Positions 26,124 through 34,740 of a DNA stretch of 64,000 nt are shown in pieces; the stretch's first letter is position 1, and every line of letters starts with the position of its first letter. This stretch comes from Clostridia bacterium. Its GTDB lineage: Bacteria; Bacillota; Clostridia; Oscillospirales; Acutalibacteraceae. The translations under genes were made by a program, and so were the position numbers. A model generated the notes under the pieces. It did not search any database and was not told the DNA's origin. It saw only the letters and a program-made list of their open reading frames with translations. The stretch lies in contig JAFUIO010000005.1 in NCBI GenBank assembly GCA_017468425.1, forward strand, positions 1 through 64,000, written 5' to 3'.

Positions 26124-26999
26124 TCAATACTTTGGTATGCTGTCGAGAGTAATTTTGCCAAGCTTTCCTGCGCGGTATTCATCAAGAATTGTTGTTGCCG
26201 CACGCTCGGTATTTATTTCTCCGCCTGAAATGAGCATACCTCTTTTTCTGCCTATCATTTCAAGAATTTCATAAGGCTCTTTATCTTCAAAGCCTGTGAT
26301 TTTATATCTTTCTGTCAGCCTTTCGGGATAATCATTTTTCATAACCTCAAGGAATCTGACTGCCAGACTTTCAACGTCAAGAATATCGTCCTTGACTGAA
26401 CCTATAAACGCAAGCTTATCGCCTACTGCAGGGTCTTCAAATTTCGGCCACAAAACACCGGGAGTGTCTAAAAGCTCAATGCCGTCACCGATAACAAACC
26501 ACTGATTATGCCTTGTTACACCGGGTCTGTCGGCAACTTCTGCCCTCTTTTTACCTGCCATACGGTTGATAAATGAGCTTTTGCCTGTATTGGGAATACC
26601 AACAACCATAACTCGCAAAGCTCTGCCCTGCATATTTTTTTCTTCGTATGATTTGATTTTATCAGCAAGGACTTCCTTTATAAGCGGTCTGTAAAGATTT
26701 AAGCCTTTTCCGCTTTTACAGTCTGCCGCAATGGCAGCAACGCCCTGGCTTTTAAAATAAGCTATCCATTTTCTTGTCGCATTTTCGTCTGCAACATCGC
26801 ATTTATTGAGAATAACTATTCTCGGTTTGCCTGAAATAATATCTGAAATTTCAGGGTTATGACTGCTGACGGGAACTCTTGCATCGACAATTTCCGTCAC
26901 AGCATCAACAAGAGGCAGACTTTCCTTTATTTTACGGCGGGTTTTCGCCATATGTCCGGGAAACCACTGCACAACCTGATTCTGAAAATCACTTGCCAT
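26124..26999 (-). CDS. rbgA: ribosome biogenesis GTPase RbgA (YlqF)
   Basis: A 291-residue circularly permuted GTPase needed for late assembly of the 50S subunit. The permuted order is visible: G4 motif NKCDVAD comes before G1 GIPNTGKSSFINR and the G3 DTPGVLWP. The N-terminal VQWFPGHMAK and the C-terminal helical domain match YlqF. GAGGT precedes the ATG. The neighbours, signal peptidases and rplS upstream and rnhB downstream, are the usual Firmicutes setting (rplS-lepB-ylqF-rnhB). Confidence 0.97.
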   Translation of the reverse strand: MASDFQNQVVQWFPGHMAKTRRKIKESLPLVDAVTEIVDARVPVSSHNPEISDIISGKPRIVILNKCDVADENATRKWIAYFKSQGVAAIAADCKSGKGLNLYRPLIKEVLADKIKSYEEKNMQGRALRVMVVGIPNTGKSSFINRMAGKKRAEVADRPGVTRHNQWFVIGDGIELLDTPGVLWPKFEDPAVGDKLAFIGSVKDDILDVESLAVRFLEVMKNDYPERLTERYKITGFEDKEPYEILEMIGRKRGMLISGGEINTERAATTILDEYRAGKLGKITLDSIPKY

Positions 27000-27009
27000 A
27001 TCTTTTACC

Positions 27010-27567
27010 TCAGATTACATCCCAGCTGCCTGCAGGTGAAATTCTGCCGAGAACTGTTCCGTAAATATATCTTTCATCAATAAGTCCCACCGCGTTTGAA
27101 CGGCTGTCGGATGAACTGTTTCTGTTATCGCCCATTACAAAAACAAAACCTTCGGGAATTGTAACGGGTCCGTTAAAGTTTTCGCGTTCATTTGTAGGTG
27201 AAGCGAGAGTGTATTCAGGGTTTTCCGCAACACCGTCAATATAAACAACACCTTTATCAAAATCAATATCAACAGTTTGTCCGCCAACGGCAATTATTCT
27301 TTTAATAAGCGGTTCGTTGAATGCATTGGGCTGGGTAACAACCACAATATCCCCTGCTTCGTGAGTGTTATCAAAAGCAGTTACCATAAGCATATCACCA
27401 TGGTTGAGTGTGGGGAACATTGACCAACCGCTTACAGTTGCTGTTCTGAAAAAGAAAGTAAAAACAACTGCTATGGCAATAATACCTGTCATCACTACAG
27501 AGGCAAAATCAAAAAGCATTGAGCCTTTGTTTTCTTTTTTATTAACCTGTTCAACTTTTTCTTCCAT
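27010..27567 (-). CDS. lepB: signal peptidase I (second of two in tandem)
   Basis: A 185-residue membrane-bound type I signal peptidase. One N-terminal membrane segment (about residues 20-42) is followed by the box with the catalytic serine SGWSMFPTL and the box with the catalytic lysine LIKRIIAVGG; GDNRNSSSDSR is the conserved third box. It removes signal peptides of exported proteins at the outer face of the membrane. It is three bases downstream of a second, diverged copy and upstream of rbgA. AGGAGG precedes the ATG. Confidence 0.95.
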   Translation of the reverse strand: MEEKVEQVNKKENKGSMLFDFASVVMTGIIAIAVVFTFFFRTATVSGWSMFPTLNHGDMLMVTAFDNTHEAGDIVVVTQPNAFNEPLIKRIIAVGGQTVDIDFDKGVVYIDGVAENPEYTLASPTNERENFNGPVTIPEGFVFVMGDNRNSSSDSRSNAVGLIDERYIYGTVLGRISPAGSWDVI

Positions 27568-27570
27568 TGT

Positions 27571-28194
27571 TTATGCCTCCTGCCTGAGATTTATATACTC
27601 AATCTTTTCAAAAGGAAATACGCGTATAAGTACTCTGCCGAGAATATATTTTTCGTTGATTATTCCTATCTGCGTTGAACGGCTGTCAAGAGAGCCGTTT
27701 CTGTTATCGCCCATTACAAAAACGCAGTTTTCGGGCACACGCACGGGAAACTCAACATCGTAACTTAAGGTTGTGGGCGTTTTTGTGTACGGCTCATCAA
27801 GGACTTTTCCGTTAACATAAACCTCGCCCTTATTAAAATCTATATAAATTTCATCTCCTGCAACGCCTATAACACGTTTAATAACAGGTCCGCCTTTGTA
27901 TGTGGGCGGAGTTGCAACAACAATGTCGCCGAACTGCACATGTTTTTCAAAATTGCTCACAAGGAGCCAGTCGCGGTGCTGCAAGGTGTTGGTCATAGAT
28001 TCACCGCTTACCTGCACCACTCTGAAACCAAAAGCAAAAATCAGAAAAATCACAACAAAAGATGCCATGATTGAAGAAACCCAATCAAAGACAGATTTGC
28101 TCTTTTCTGATGCTTTTTTCTCCGAATCATAAATTTCCGCAGGCTGACCCAGAGAATCAAAAACATATACAGATTTTTCAATTCTACGTTTCAT
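27571..28194 (-). CDS. lepB: signal peptidase I (first of two, with longer cytosolic N-terminus)
   Basis: A 207-residue type I signal peptidase. The catalytic serine is in SGESMTNTL and the lysine in VIKRVIGVAG, and GDNRNGSLDSR is present, so both active residues are intact. Compared with the next gene it has about 35 extra charged residues before the membrane segment. I prefer the ATG at 28194 (AAGGGA upstream); a TTG 13 codons earlier is open but lies in the terminator tail of rplS. It is followed at three bases by the other signal peptidase gene. Confidence 0.92.
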   Translation of the reverse strand: MKRRIEKSVYVFDSLGQPAEIYDSEKKASEKSKSVFDWVSSIMASFVVIFLIFAFGFRVVQVSGESMTNTLQHRDWLLVSNFEKHVQFGDIVVATPPTYKGGPVIKRVIGVAGDEIYIDFNKGEVYVNGKVLDEPYTKTPTTLSYDVEFPVRVPENCVFVMGDNRNGSLDSRSTQIGIINEKYILGRVLIRVFPFEKIEYINLRQEA

Positions 28195-28224
28195 AAAACA
28201 AAAATTCCCTTGAAAATCTAATAT

Positions 28225-28266
28225 AAAAAGCAAAAGGGCAAGCCTGTAGTTTTACAGGCGTGCCCC
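28225..28266 (-). terminator. intrinsic terminator of rplS
   Basis: On the minus strand GGGCACGCCTGTA pairs with TACAGGCTTGCCC (one mismatch) and is followed by TTTTGCTTTTT. Confidence 0.85.
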
Positions 28267-28311
28267 AATAAATCCATATCGAGTTATAGGGCTGAACCCT
28301 ATACAACAGAA

Positions 28312-28656
28312 TTAACCAATCTGCTCTTTAACTTTAGCAGCCTTACCAACTCTGTCACGAAGATAATAAAGTTTGCTTCTGCGAACTTTACCTGTTCTGA
28401 TAGTTTCAACTTTTGCAACGTTGGGTGAGTTAACGGGGAATACTCTTTCAACACCTGTGCCGTATGAAATACGACGAACTGTGAATGTTTCTGAAACACC
28501 GCTACCACGTTTTGCAATAACTGTACCTTCGAAAACCTGGATTCTTTCTCTTTCACCTTCACGGATTTTAACGTGAACTCTTACTGTGTTACCTACTTCA
28601 ATAGCAGGTTTTTCAGCTTTAATGCTGTCCTGTGCAATCAATTTGAGTGCGTCCAT
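28312..28656 (-). CDS. rplS: 50S ribosomal protein L19 (bL19)
   Basis: A 114-residue ribosomal protein at the interface of the two subunits. Typical features are the N-terminal helix, [20 protein letters not shown], the [14 protein letters not shown] block and the C-terminal [18 protein letters not shown]. It has its own promoter and a structured leader upstream and a terminator downstream, so it is monocistronic. AAGGAGG lies before the ATG. Confidence 0.98.
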   Translation of the reverse strand: MDALKLIAQDSIKAEKPAIEVGNTVRVHVKIREGERERIQVFEGTVIAKRGSGVSETFTVRRISYGTGVERVFPVNSPNVAKVETIRTGKVRRSKLYYLRDRVGKAAKVKEQIG

Positions 28657-28680
28657 TTTATTTTCCTCCTTAAATAGTTT

Positions 28681-28790
28681 GCGGCAATTCCGCTTTTTTA
28701 CAGTCGTTCATAACACATTTACAATGGCAGAGGACCGACAGCTTCGTTGTCTTTCGGCAATGAATACGGTCTGTTAAGTCAGACCTATAC
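28681..28790 (-). ncRNA. structured 5' leader of rplS (candidate L19 leader)
   Basis: Between the promoter and rplS the transcript can form at least three hairpins: GGTCTG/CAGACC (28768-28785), a GACA/TGTC plus CCG/CGG stem (28735-28757) and a small GCGG/CCGC stem (28681-28693) just before the ribosome binding site. L19 leaders that give autogenous control are known in Firmicutes. I could not check a covariance model, so this is a candidate only. Confidence 0.5.
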
Positions 28791-28802
28791 AAATGCTTTA
28801 GT

Positions 28803-28831
28803 AGTATAACATAAGCAAATGGAAAAATCAA
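28803..28831 (-). promoter_or_regulatory. promoter of rplS
   Basis: TTGATT, a 17-bp spacer and TATACT on the minus strand, just downstream of the DUF2344 gene. Confidence 0.75.
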
Positions 28832-28845
28832 GTGTTTTTTCAAAA

Positions 28846-29520
28846 TTATCTGAAAATTTCAAAACTTTCTGTAAGCAGACATTTTTTCTCGAATTTTTTG
28901 TACAAGGGAAGAATCGGGGACTTCTTTTCTATAGCACCGATAAACAGATTAGGTGCAATATTTACAGGATTACCTGCCGATAAATCAACATTTATCACAA
29001 GCACATTATCTTTAACCTCAGTTTTAAAATTAAAGATATGCTCACCAAGGGGCACTTCCTTCATAATTTTCTTGTGGCCTTTTTTGCCCTTCTTTTCGCA
29101 GACAAGGCTTTTTTCGTCAACAAGTTTCTGTAAAAGTGAAGCAAAACTTTCCGCCTGATTTTCATTTTCAAAATCAAGAGTTACCACATATCTGCCGTAT
29201 CTGATTTCTTTTGCATTCAGGAAAGGCTCTTCAACACTTACGAGGTCAAGCCCTTCAGGCATCTGGTCAAAAAGCTTTTCTTTTACTTCCCATGGTGTAA
29301 CACCGTCTTCAACTCTGATATCAACACATTCGCTTTCACTTTCAATACCAAGAGAAAGGGGCAAGGGGAAAGTGATATATGCGTGAGGGTTGAAGCCTTC
29401 TGTGTACCACACTTTAAGCCCTGAACGTTTAATGGCTTTTGTCATTGAACGCATCAAGTCAAGGTGAGAAATATATTTGGCTCTGCCCACCTTTTTAAAC
29501 CATATTCTAAGAGAGTTCAC
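28846..29520 (-). CDS. TIGR03936/DUF2344 family radical-SAM-associated protein
   Basis: A 224-residue protein that begins LRIWFKKVGRAKYISHLDLMR, the mark of DUF2344, and continues with YTEGFNPHAYITFPLPLSLG. Its function is unknown; in Firmicutes it nearly always follows the TIGR03960 radical SAM protein, as here. I start at a GTG at 29520: GGAGGT lies 7 bases upstream and the gene then overlaps the preceding one by 14 bases. A longer open frame upstream is a shadow of that gene. Confidence 0.85.
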   Translation of the reverse strand: MNSLRIWFKKVGRAKYISHLDLMRSMTKAIKRSGLKVWYTEGFNPHAYITFPLPLSLGIESESECVDIRVEDGVTPWEVKEKLFDQMPEGLDLVSVEEPFLNAKEIRYGRYVVTLDFENENQAESFASLLQKLVDEKSLVCEKKGKKGHKKIMKEVPLGEHIFNFKTEVKDNVLVINVDLSAGNPVNIAPNLFIGAIEKKSPILPLYKKFEKKCLLTESFEIFR

Positions 29521-31351
29521 GACATTCACCTCCGCAAAGCTTATTTGCCGAACAGCCGTTGCATTTTTCTCTGCAGTTCGGTGTTGTCTGTGCCTCATAG
29601 GCTTTTTTATTTTCTTTTTCAAAGAACTTTTTGGGGATTCCGTAATCCATATGGTCCCAGGGGAAAACTTCGTCAAATGAACGCTTTCTGTTTGCATAGA
29701 ATGCGGGGTCAAGCCCTGCCATTTCAAAGGCCTGCATCCATTTATCAAAATCAAACTGGTCATCCCAGCTGTCAAACTTGCAGCCAAGCTTATACGCATT
29801 ATAAATTACCTGCGAAAGGCGTCTGTCACCACGTGCAAAAACGCCTTCAAGGAAGCTCATCTTCGGGTCGTTCCAACCGATGTTGATTTTCTTTGTTTTA
29901 ACAGAATTCTTGAGAAGTTCCTGCTTGTATTCTATTGTTTTAATGTCATCCTGTGCTTCCCATTGGAAAGGAGTAAAGGGTTTGGGAACAAATGATGCAA
30001 CGCTGATATTTACGTTTACTCCCCTGCCCTTCGGCTTATCGGGGTTATTGTAAAATTCATTCACAACATTCTGTGAAAGGTCGGCAATAGCAGTTACGTC
30101 TTCGTCTGTTTCAGTAGGCAGACCTATCATAAAATAGAGTTTAACGCCTGTCCAGCCTTTCATAAACGCTTTACGGGATGAAGAAAGAATTTCTTCTTCA
30201 GTAACATTTTTATTGATAACATCGCGAAGCCTTTGTGTGCCTGCTTCTGCAGCAAAGGTAAGACCGCTTTTTCTGATTTTTGCAAGTTTTTCTGCAATAG
30301 AAGAACTGAAATTATCAGCACGGAGTGACGGCAGAGAAATATTGATTTTTTCATCAAGTGTCCAATCGAAAAGCTTATCAAGCAAATCTTCAAGACCTGT
30401 GTAGTCACTTGTGCTTAAAGAACAAAGAGAAATTTCTTCGTAACCTGTATTTTTGCAGATTGCTTTGCACTGCTCATTTACAACTTCGGGACTTTTTTCT
30501 CTTATAGGTCTGTAGAGAAAACCTGCCTGACAGAATCTGCAGCCTCTTATGCAACCTCTGAAAATTTCCACAACTGTTCTGTCGTGTACAGGTTCAATAA
30601 AAGGAACAATAAATTCTTTCGGTGCAAACATTGTATCGAGATTTTTTATAACTCTCTTTTTAACTTTTTCAGGTGCACCGTTTGTGGCTTTCACTTCACT
30701 GATTGTGCCGTCTTCGTTATAACTTACATCATAAAATGCAGGTACATAAACGCCTTCAATTTTTGCAGCCTCTTTCAGGAATTCTTCTTTTGTGCTACCT
30801 TTCTGCTTATGAATTTTAAGCAAATCGATAAGCTCGTTTGTAACTTCTTCGCCTTCACCAGGAAGAGTGATATCAACGAAATCGGCAATAGGCTCTGCAT
30901 TGCACACACAAGAGCCGCCTGCAATTACTATAGGTGTGAGAGAAGTTCTGTCTTTTGCATAAATGGGAAGCCCTGCCAGATCAAGCATATTGAGCACATT
31001 GGTGTAACTCAGTTCATACTGCATTGTAAAACCTATCAAATCAAAATCTTTGATAGGGTCGCTGCTTTCAAGGGCATAGAGAGGAATGTTGTTTTTACGC
31101 ATTTCCTCTTCCATATCTGTCCACGGTGCAAAAACTCTTTCGCACCACGCATCTTTTCTTTCATTCACAAGTGAATAAAGAATTTTCATACCAAGATGTG
31201 ACATTCCTATTTCGTATGTATCAGGGAAACAGAATGCATATCTTATATCAACTTTGTTTTTATCTTTAATTACGCTGTTAAATTCTCCGCCCGTATATCT
31301 GCCGGGCTTCTGAACAAACTGCAATACGTTTTCAACTTTTTTTGAAAGCAC
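29507..31351 (-). CDS. TIGR03960 family B12-binding-domain radical SAM protein
   Basis: A 614-residue protein with a cobalamin-binding-like N-terminal domain (VDIRYAFCFPDTYEIGMSHLG) and a radical SAM barrel whose cluster motif CxxxCxxC is in FRGCIRGCRFCQAGF near residue 265. A Cys-rich tail (CREKCNGCSANKLCGGEC) may bind a further cluster. The reaction is not established. It starts at a GTG (31351) with only a weak ribosome binding site, and the previous gene stops 4 bases before, so translation may be coupled. The next gene, DUF2344, is its usual partner. Confidence 0.92.
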   Translation of the reverse strand: MLSKKVENVLQFVQKPGRYTGGEFNSVIKDKNKVDIRYAFCFPDTYEIGMSHLGMKILYSLVNERKDAWCERVFAPWTDMEEEMRKNNIPLYALESSDPIKDFDLIGFTMQYELSYTNVLNMLDLAGLPIYAKDRTSLTPIVIAGGSCVCNAEPIADFVDITLPGEGEEVTNELIDLLKIHKQKGSTKEEFLKEAAKIEGVYVPAFYDVSYNEDGTISEVKATNGAPEKVKKRVIKNLDTMFAPKEFIVPFIEPVHDRTVVEIFRGCIRGCRFCQAGFLYRPIREKSPEVVNEQCKAICKNTGYEEISLCSLSTSDYTGLEDLLDKLFDWTLDEKINISLPSLRADNFSSSIAEKLAKIRKSGLTFAAEAGTQRLRDVINKNVTEEEILSSSRKAFMKGWTGVKLYFMIGLPTETDEDVTAIADLSQNVVNEFYNNPDKPKGRGVNVNISVASFVPKPFTPFQWEAQDDIKTIEYKQELLKNSVKTKKINIGWNDPKMSFLEGVFARGDRRLSQVIYNAYKLGCKFDSWDDQFDFDKWMQAFEMAGLDPAFYANRKRSFDEVFPWDHMDYGIPKKFFEKENKKAYEAQTTPNCREKCNGCSANKLCGGECRELS

Positions 31352-31355
31352 TTTA

Positions 31356-33590
31356 TCACTTCACTTTCACGATTCTGAATTCGGCAATTTCTACGCCATC
31401 GATTGTTTCACCGATTTCAAGTTCAAGGCAACCGTTTTCAAAAACATCTTTCGGCAGGATATATGCAGCCGAGAAATAACCGGGTGCAAGATACATTTTG
31501 TCAAACTCTGCATCTCTTTCGCCGCCATAGGTGTTACCCTCAAAAATCTTTTTACCGTTTGCAAGAATAGTCTGGATGCCTTTTCTTTCTTTATCTTCTG
31601 CGTGGTAAACAACGATAAGCTTATAATCGCAGTTGCCTGTGAAACCGCCCAGATTTGCATTAAGCGTGTAATGGTCGTAGCATTTGAGAAGTTCCATAGG
31701 AATGTCTGCGTCTATGTTTTCGCGTCTGTCTGCAATTACGTTCATATAAGGTTCGCCGTGCTGCTGTGTAGTATCAAGAGGAGCATATCCGTGCTCTGCA
31801 AATGAGAAGAACATTTCATCAGGCTCAACTTTATTTCTGAGCATAATTTTCTGCATATATTCTGCAGGATTTTCTGTTTTCTTTGCTTCTGCGATTTTCT
31901 TCAAATACCAGCGTCTGTTTGTAACGGGGCGGTCAATCTGGTCAAGCACAGCACCGCGTTCCCAATTTAAAGCGTCGTGTCTTTCAACGCTTGTCTGCAT
32001 ACCGATAATGTCAAACAATTTATCACCGATTGAGAAAATTTCTTTATAAAGAGCATGATATTCTTCGCAGAAATCAATGGAGAGAATTTCTTCTGCCTTT
32101 TCAATATCATTTCTGAAAATATAATCTTTTGCTTCATCAATAGCATCTGTTTCAGCACGTCTTCTCATTTTAACGAGCATATCAAACTCTGCTCTGTAAA
32201 GGTGCATAAGGAAACGCCAGTTATCGTGAAGTTCGGGGTTTTCTGTAAGAACATTTCTGAAAAGATTAAGTGTGTTTTCAATACTGGGGTTATCGAGCGG
32301 GTCACCAATCCAGTTATATTCAAGGCCTGAAATTGCCTGACCGCATTTAACATAATCTGCACCCGGGAAGAAAAGTCTTGAATAATCTTCGAGTATTGCT
32401 CTTACTGACTGTTCTTTTTCCCATTCAAGTCTGCCCCATACGAATTTATTTGCATCGTCAGTTACACCCTCTGAATAAGCAACACTGCCTACTGTATAGG
32501 GAGATTTTATTGAGTGGATTCTCTTATATTCCTGAGGTCTGGGGTTTACACTTTCACGGCTGTTGACTGCCTGAAGAGAATAATGCCATGCTTCTGAAGG
32601 ATACTGAACTGAATATTCACATCTTAAATTGTGAGTAATATCAGGATAGAAACGAAGGGGGAAACGTGAATCGATACGTCTTCTGAGTTCATAAACCTCC
32701 ATCGCTCTGTTGGGACCCTGAATAACACCTGTGATAACACCGTCTTCTGTTGCGTTGATTTTTTCAACGAACATATCGCCCCAGCCTGGAATACCTCTGG
32801 GCATCTGTGCAGAAGGCCACATCTGAACATCAGGTTTGACTTTTCTTACTTCTTTTGCAATTTTTACGCAACGTGAAACAAACTGGTCTGCAGGGTAATC
32901 ACCGGGGTCGCCTCCGGGCGGGAAAATAATATCAATTCTCTCTGCATCTTTAAGAGTTTCGCGACGCAAAGCTGCAGACTCATCTTCAGGAAGGTCATCA
33001 TTGGGATACCATAATGATACGTCCAGATCAAGTTCGTTTGCATAGTGTGAGCATTTTTCCATGTGCTCTTTCATATTCCATTTCATAAGACTGTTATAGC
33101 TATCTTCTGTCTCAGGATATTCAGGAGGAAGAAGTTCATTTGTATTTGTGCCGAAAAGCATCAGGTTTATGAAATGGTCACGATACTGTTCAGGGCTCCA
33201 TGCGTCGTATGTATTGGGCATCTTTCTGTAAGCATTCTGATGACCTCTGATTCTTTTTTCAGGAATATGCTTACCTGCAATATCAGAAATGAGAGTGATT
33301 TTTTTACCGTCATATACGGTTTTCATAAGGAATTTACCCATACCGAAAAGGAAACCTCTTACGGTAAAAGCATAGATTTTAAGTTCACCGTCACTGAGTT
33401 CAATTTCAAAGCAGTCTTTATGGGGAAGTCTTTCTTCGCCGCACTGTATGAAAGAAACAAAGGGTTTACCTTCTTTCAATTCAGGTTTTTTGCCTGTTCT
33501 TTTTTCAATTTCAAGGCTGAAAAGTTCAGCTGCTTTTAATTCTTCAGCTGTTTTTGCCTGAATAAATAAATCTGTAAAATCGAATTTCAT
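31356..33590 (-). CDS. unclassified enzyme with glycosidase-like N-terminal domain
   Basis: A 744-residue soluble protein without signal peptide. The first 110 residues resemble the accessory domain found before the catalytic barrel of GH20, GH67 and GH84 enzymes (FTVRGFLFGMGKFLM matches their RG-x-x-x-G motif). A probable TIM barrel follows, with acidic, aromatic segments such as ELLPPEYPETED, DVSLWYPNDDLPED, IDIIFPPGGDPGD and FYPDITHN. A beta-sandwich appears to close the protein. I cannot place it in a named family and cannot point to the catalytic pair. It follows the GH43-type gene and precedes the radical SAM gene by 4 bases, so it belongs to the same transcript. Confidence 0.65.
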   Translation of the reverse strand: MKFDFTDLFIQAKTAEELKAAELFSLEIEKRTGKKPELKEGKPFVSFIQCGEERLPHKDCFEIELSDGELKIYAFTVRGFLFGMGKFLMKTVYDGKKITLISDIAGKHIPEKRIRGHQNAYRKMPNTYDAWSPEQYRDHFINLMLFGTNTNELLPPEYPETEDSYNSLMKWNMKEHMEKCSHYANELDLDVSLWYPNDDLPEDESAALRRETLKDAERIDIIFPPGGDPGDYPADQFVSRCVKIAKEVRKVKPDVQMWPSAQMPRGIPGWGDMFVEKINATEDGVITGVIQGPNRAMEVYELRRRIDSRFPLRFYPDITHNLRCEYSVQYPSEAWHYSLQAVNSRESVNPRPQEYKRIHSIKSPYTVGSVAYSEGVTDDANKFVWGRLEWEKEQSVRAILEDYSRLFFPGADYVKCGQAISGLEYNWIGDPLDNPSIENTLNLFRNVLTENPELHDNWRFLMHLYRAEFDMLVKMRRRAETDAIDEAKDYIFRNDIEKAEEILSIDFCEEYHALYKEIFSIGDKLFDIIGMQTSVERHDALNWERGAVLDQIDRPVTNRRWYLKKIAEAKKTENPAEYMQKIMLRNKVEPDEMFFSFAEHGYAPLDTTQQHGEPYMNVIADRRENIDADIPMELLKCYDHYTLNANLGGFTGNCDYKLIVVYHAEDKERKGIQTILANGKKIFEGNTYGGERDAEFDKMYLAPGYFSAAYILPKDVFENGCLELEIGETIDGVEIAEFRIVKVK

Positions 33591-33604
33591 CAGTTTTCAC
33601 TCCC

Positions 33605-34715
33605 TTATTTTATACCAAATAAATTTTCAAAAAAGCGTTCAATCTGAAGCCACAGATATTTTAAAAACAAACCTGCTTTATAGAAGAAATAATCGCTTCT
33701 TTCTGCTTCACTTTTTATCACGACAGTTGATCCTGTATCTTCAAGTTCAAGAAAAATTGCGTGAGTCATGTTTTCTTCCGTGCTTGAATTAGGAGAATGA
33801 ATTGACAGCATCATTTTGCCGTCAAGTGTTTCAAAAATCATTCCGTGTCCACCGTCAAGTTCATGGTACATTCCCCGTGTGTACAAGGGAAACATGTCGT
33901 GAGTCCATTTACCGTCAATTTCACCGTTTGAACTTCTTGCAATTCCCACAGCGTACCCTGCAGTGGGGATAGTATTTGACCACAACATAATAAGACTTCC
34001 GTCCTTTGTTCTGTAAGGACAAGGACCGTCTGTAACACGGTTAGAAGTCCAGAATGGGTCATCTGCCTTGAACATTCTTACAGGTTCGCTGACAAAACGA
34101 GTAAGGTCATCGCTTAATTTTGCATAAGACATATCACCGATTTCATCGGGCATACTTGTCCACTCGTGAACAAAAATCATCCACGGCTCACCATTTTTAT
34201 CAACATAAAGTGTGCCGTCAATCGCATCCCAGTCTTTCGGTGTAATATGTCCGTCAGTAATTTCCGTGAAAGGACCTAAAGGGCTTTCACTTTTCATTAT
34301 GCTGACACCTCTGTGACCTGTTGTGCCTGATTTGTATGTTGCGAAAATATAGAAACTGCCCTCGTAATAATAACATTCGGGTGCCCAATAATCGCCGATA
34401 CCGTCAAAGTTTTCTGCGGAATCTGCTTCAAACACATTAACAGGACCTGCCCAGTTTTCCAGATCTTCGCTTACATAGCAACCGTAACCTGCTTTTGTTG
34501 CAGCACCTGTGCCGTACATAAAATATTTATTGCCGTAAACAAGAATGCAAGGGTCGCGGATAAAAATATCTTCTGTTTTTTTTAGTTTTTGTCATATCAA
34601 CTTTATCTGCAGGAATTTCAAAAACAACATCACTGTTATTTTCTGCATTCACTGCTACTGAAAACATCGAAAAAGCCATAACAATCGCCATAAACAAAGC
34701 AAAAAGTTTTTTCAT
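33605..34715 (-). pseudogene. secreted GH43-type glycosidase, reading frame broken at an A8 run
   Basis: From 34715 a signal peptide is read (MKKLFALFMAIVMAFSMFSV, AxA site after VNA), then VVFEIPADKVDMTKTKK, after which the frame ends 17 codons later. In the next frame the protein goes on as TEDIFIRDPCILVYGNKYFMYGTG and on to 33605. The break is at eight A on the minus strand (34576-34583); seven A would join both parts into about 369 residues. The second part is a GH43-like five-bladed propeller: RDPCIL holds the catalytic base, DAIDGTLYVD the middle Asp and HGMIFE a later Glu region. The first Met inside it (34519) lies after RDP, so that shorter frame alone would be inactive. Assembly error, decay and transcript slippage are all possible. 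It lies 25 bases behind rpoD. Confidence 0.8.
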
Positions 34716-34740
34716 ATAAATTCACCCTTTTATTATAAAA

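Noticed and set aside
28846..29799. Longer 317-residue version of the DUF2344 protein
   Set aside because: The extra 93 residues are the shadow of the end of the radical SAM gene; the GTG at 29520 has a good ribosome binding site and matches the family's N-terminus.
33605..34519. Stand-alone 304-residue glycosidase starting at 34519
   Set aside because: The start lies after the conserved RDP aspartate and lacks a ribosome binding site; the true 5' part, with the signal peptide, is in another frame upstream.
34570..34590. Programmed -1 ribosomal frameshift at A-AAA-AAC in the GH43-type gene
   Set aside because: The downstream frame needs a +1 (or -2) shift, so the classic -1 slippery site gives the wrong frame. 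One base less in the transcript or DNA would be needed.
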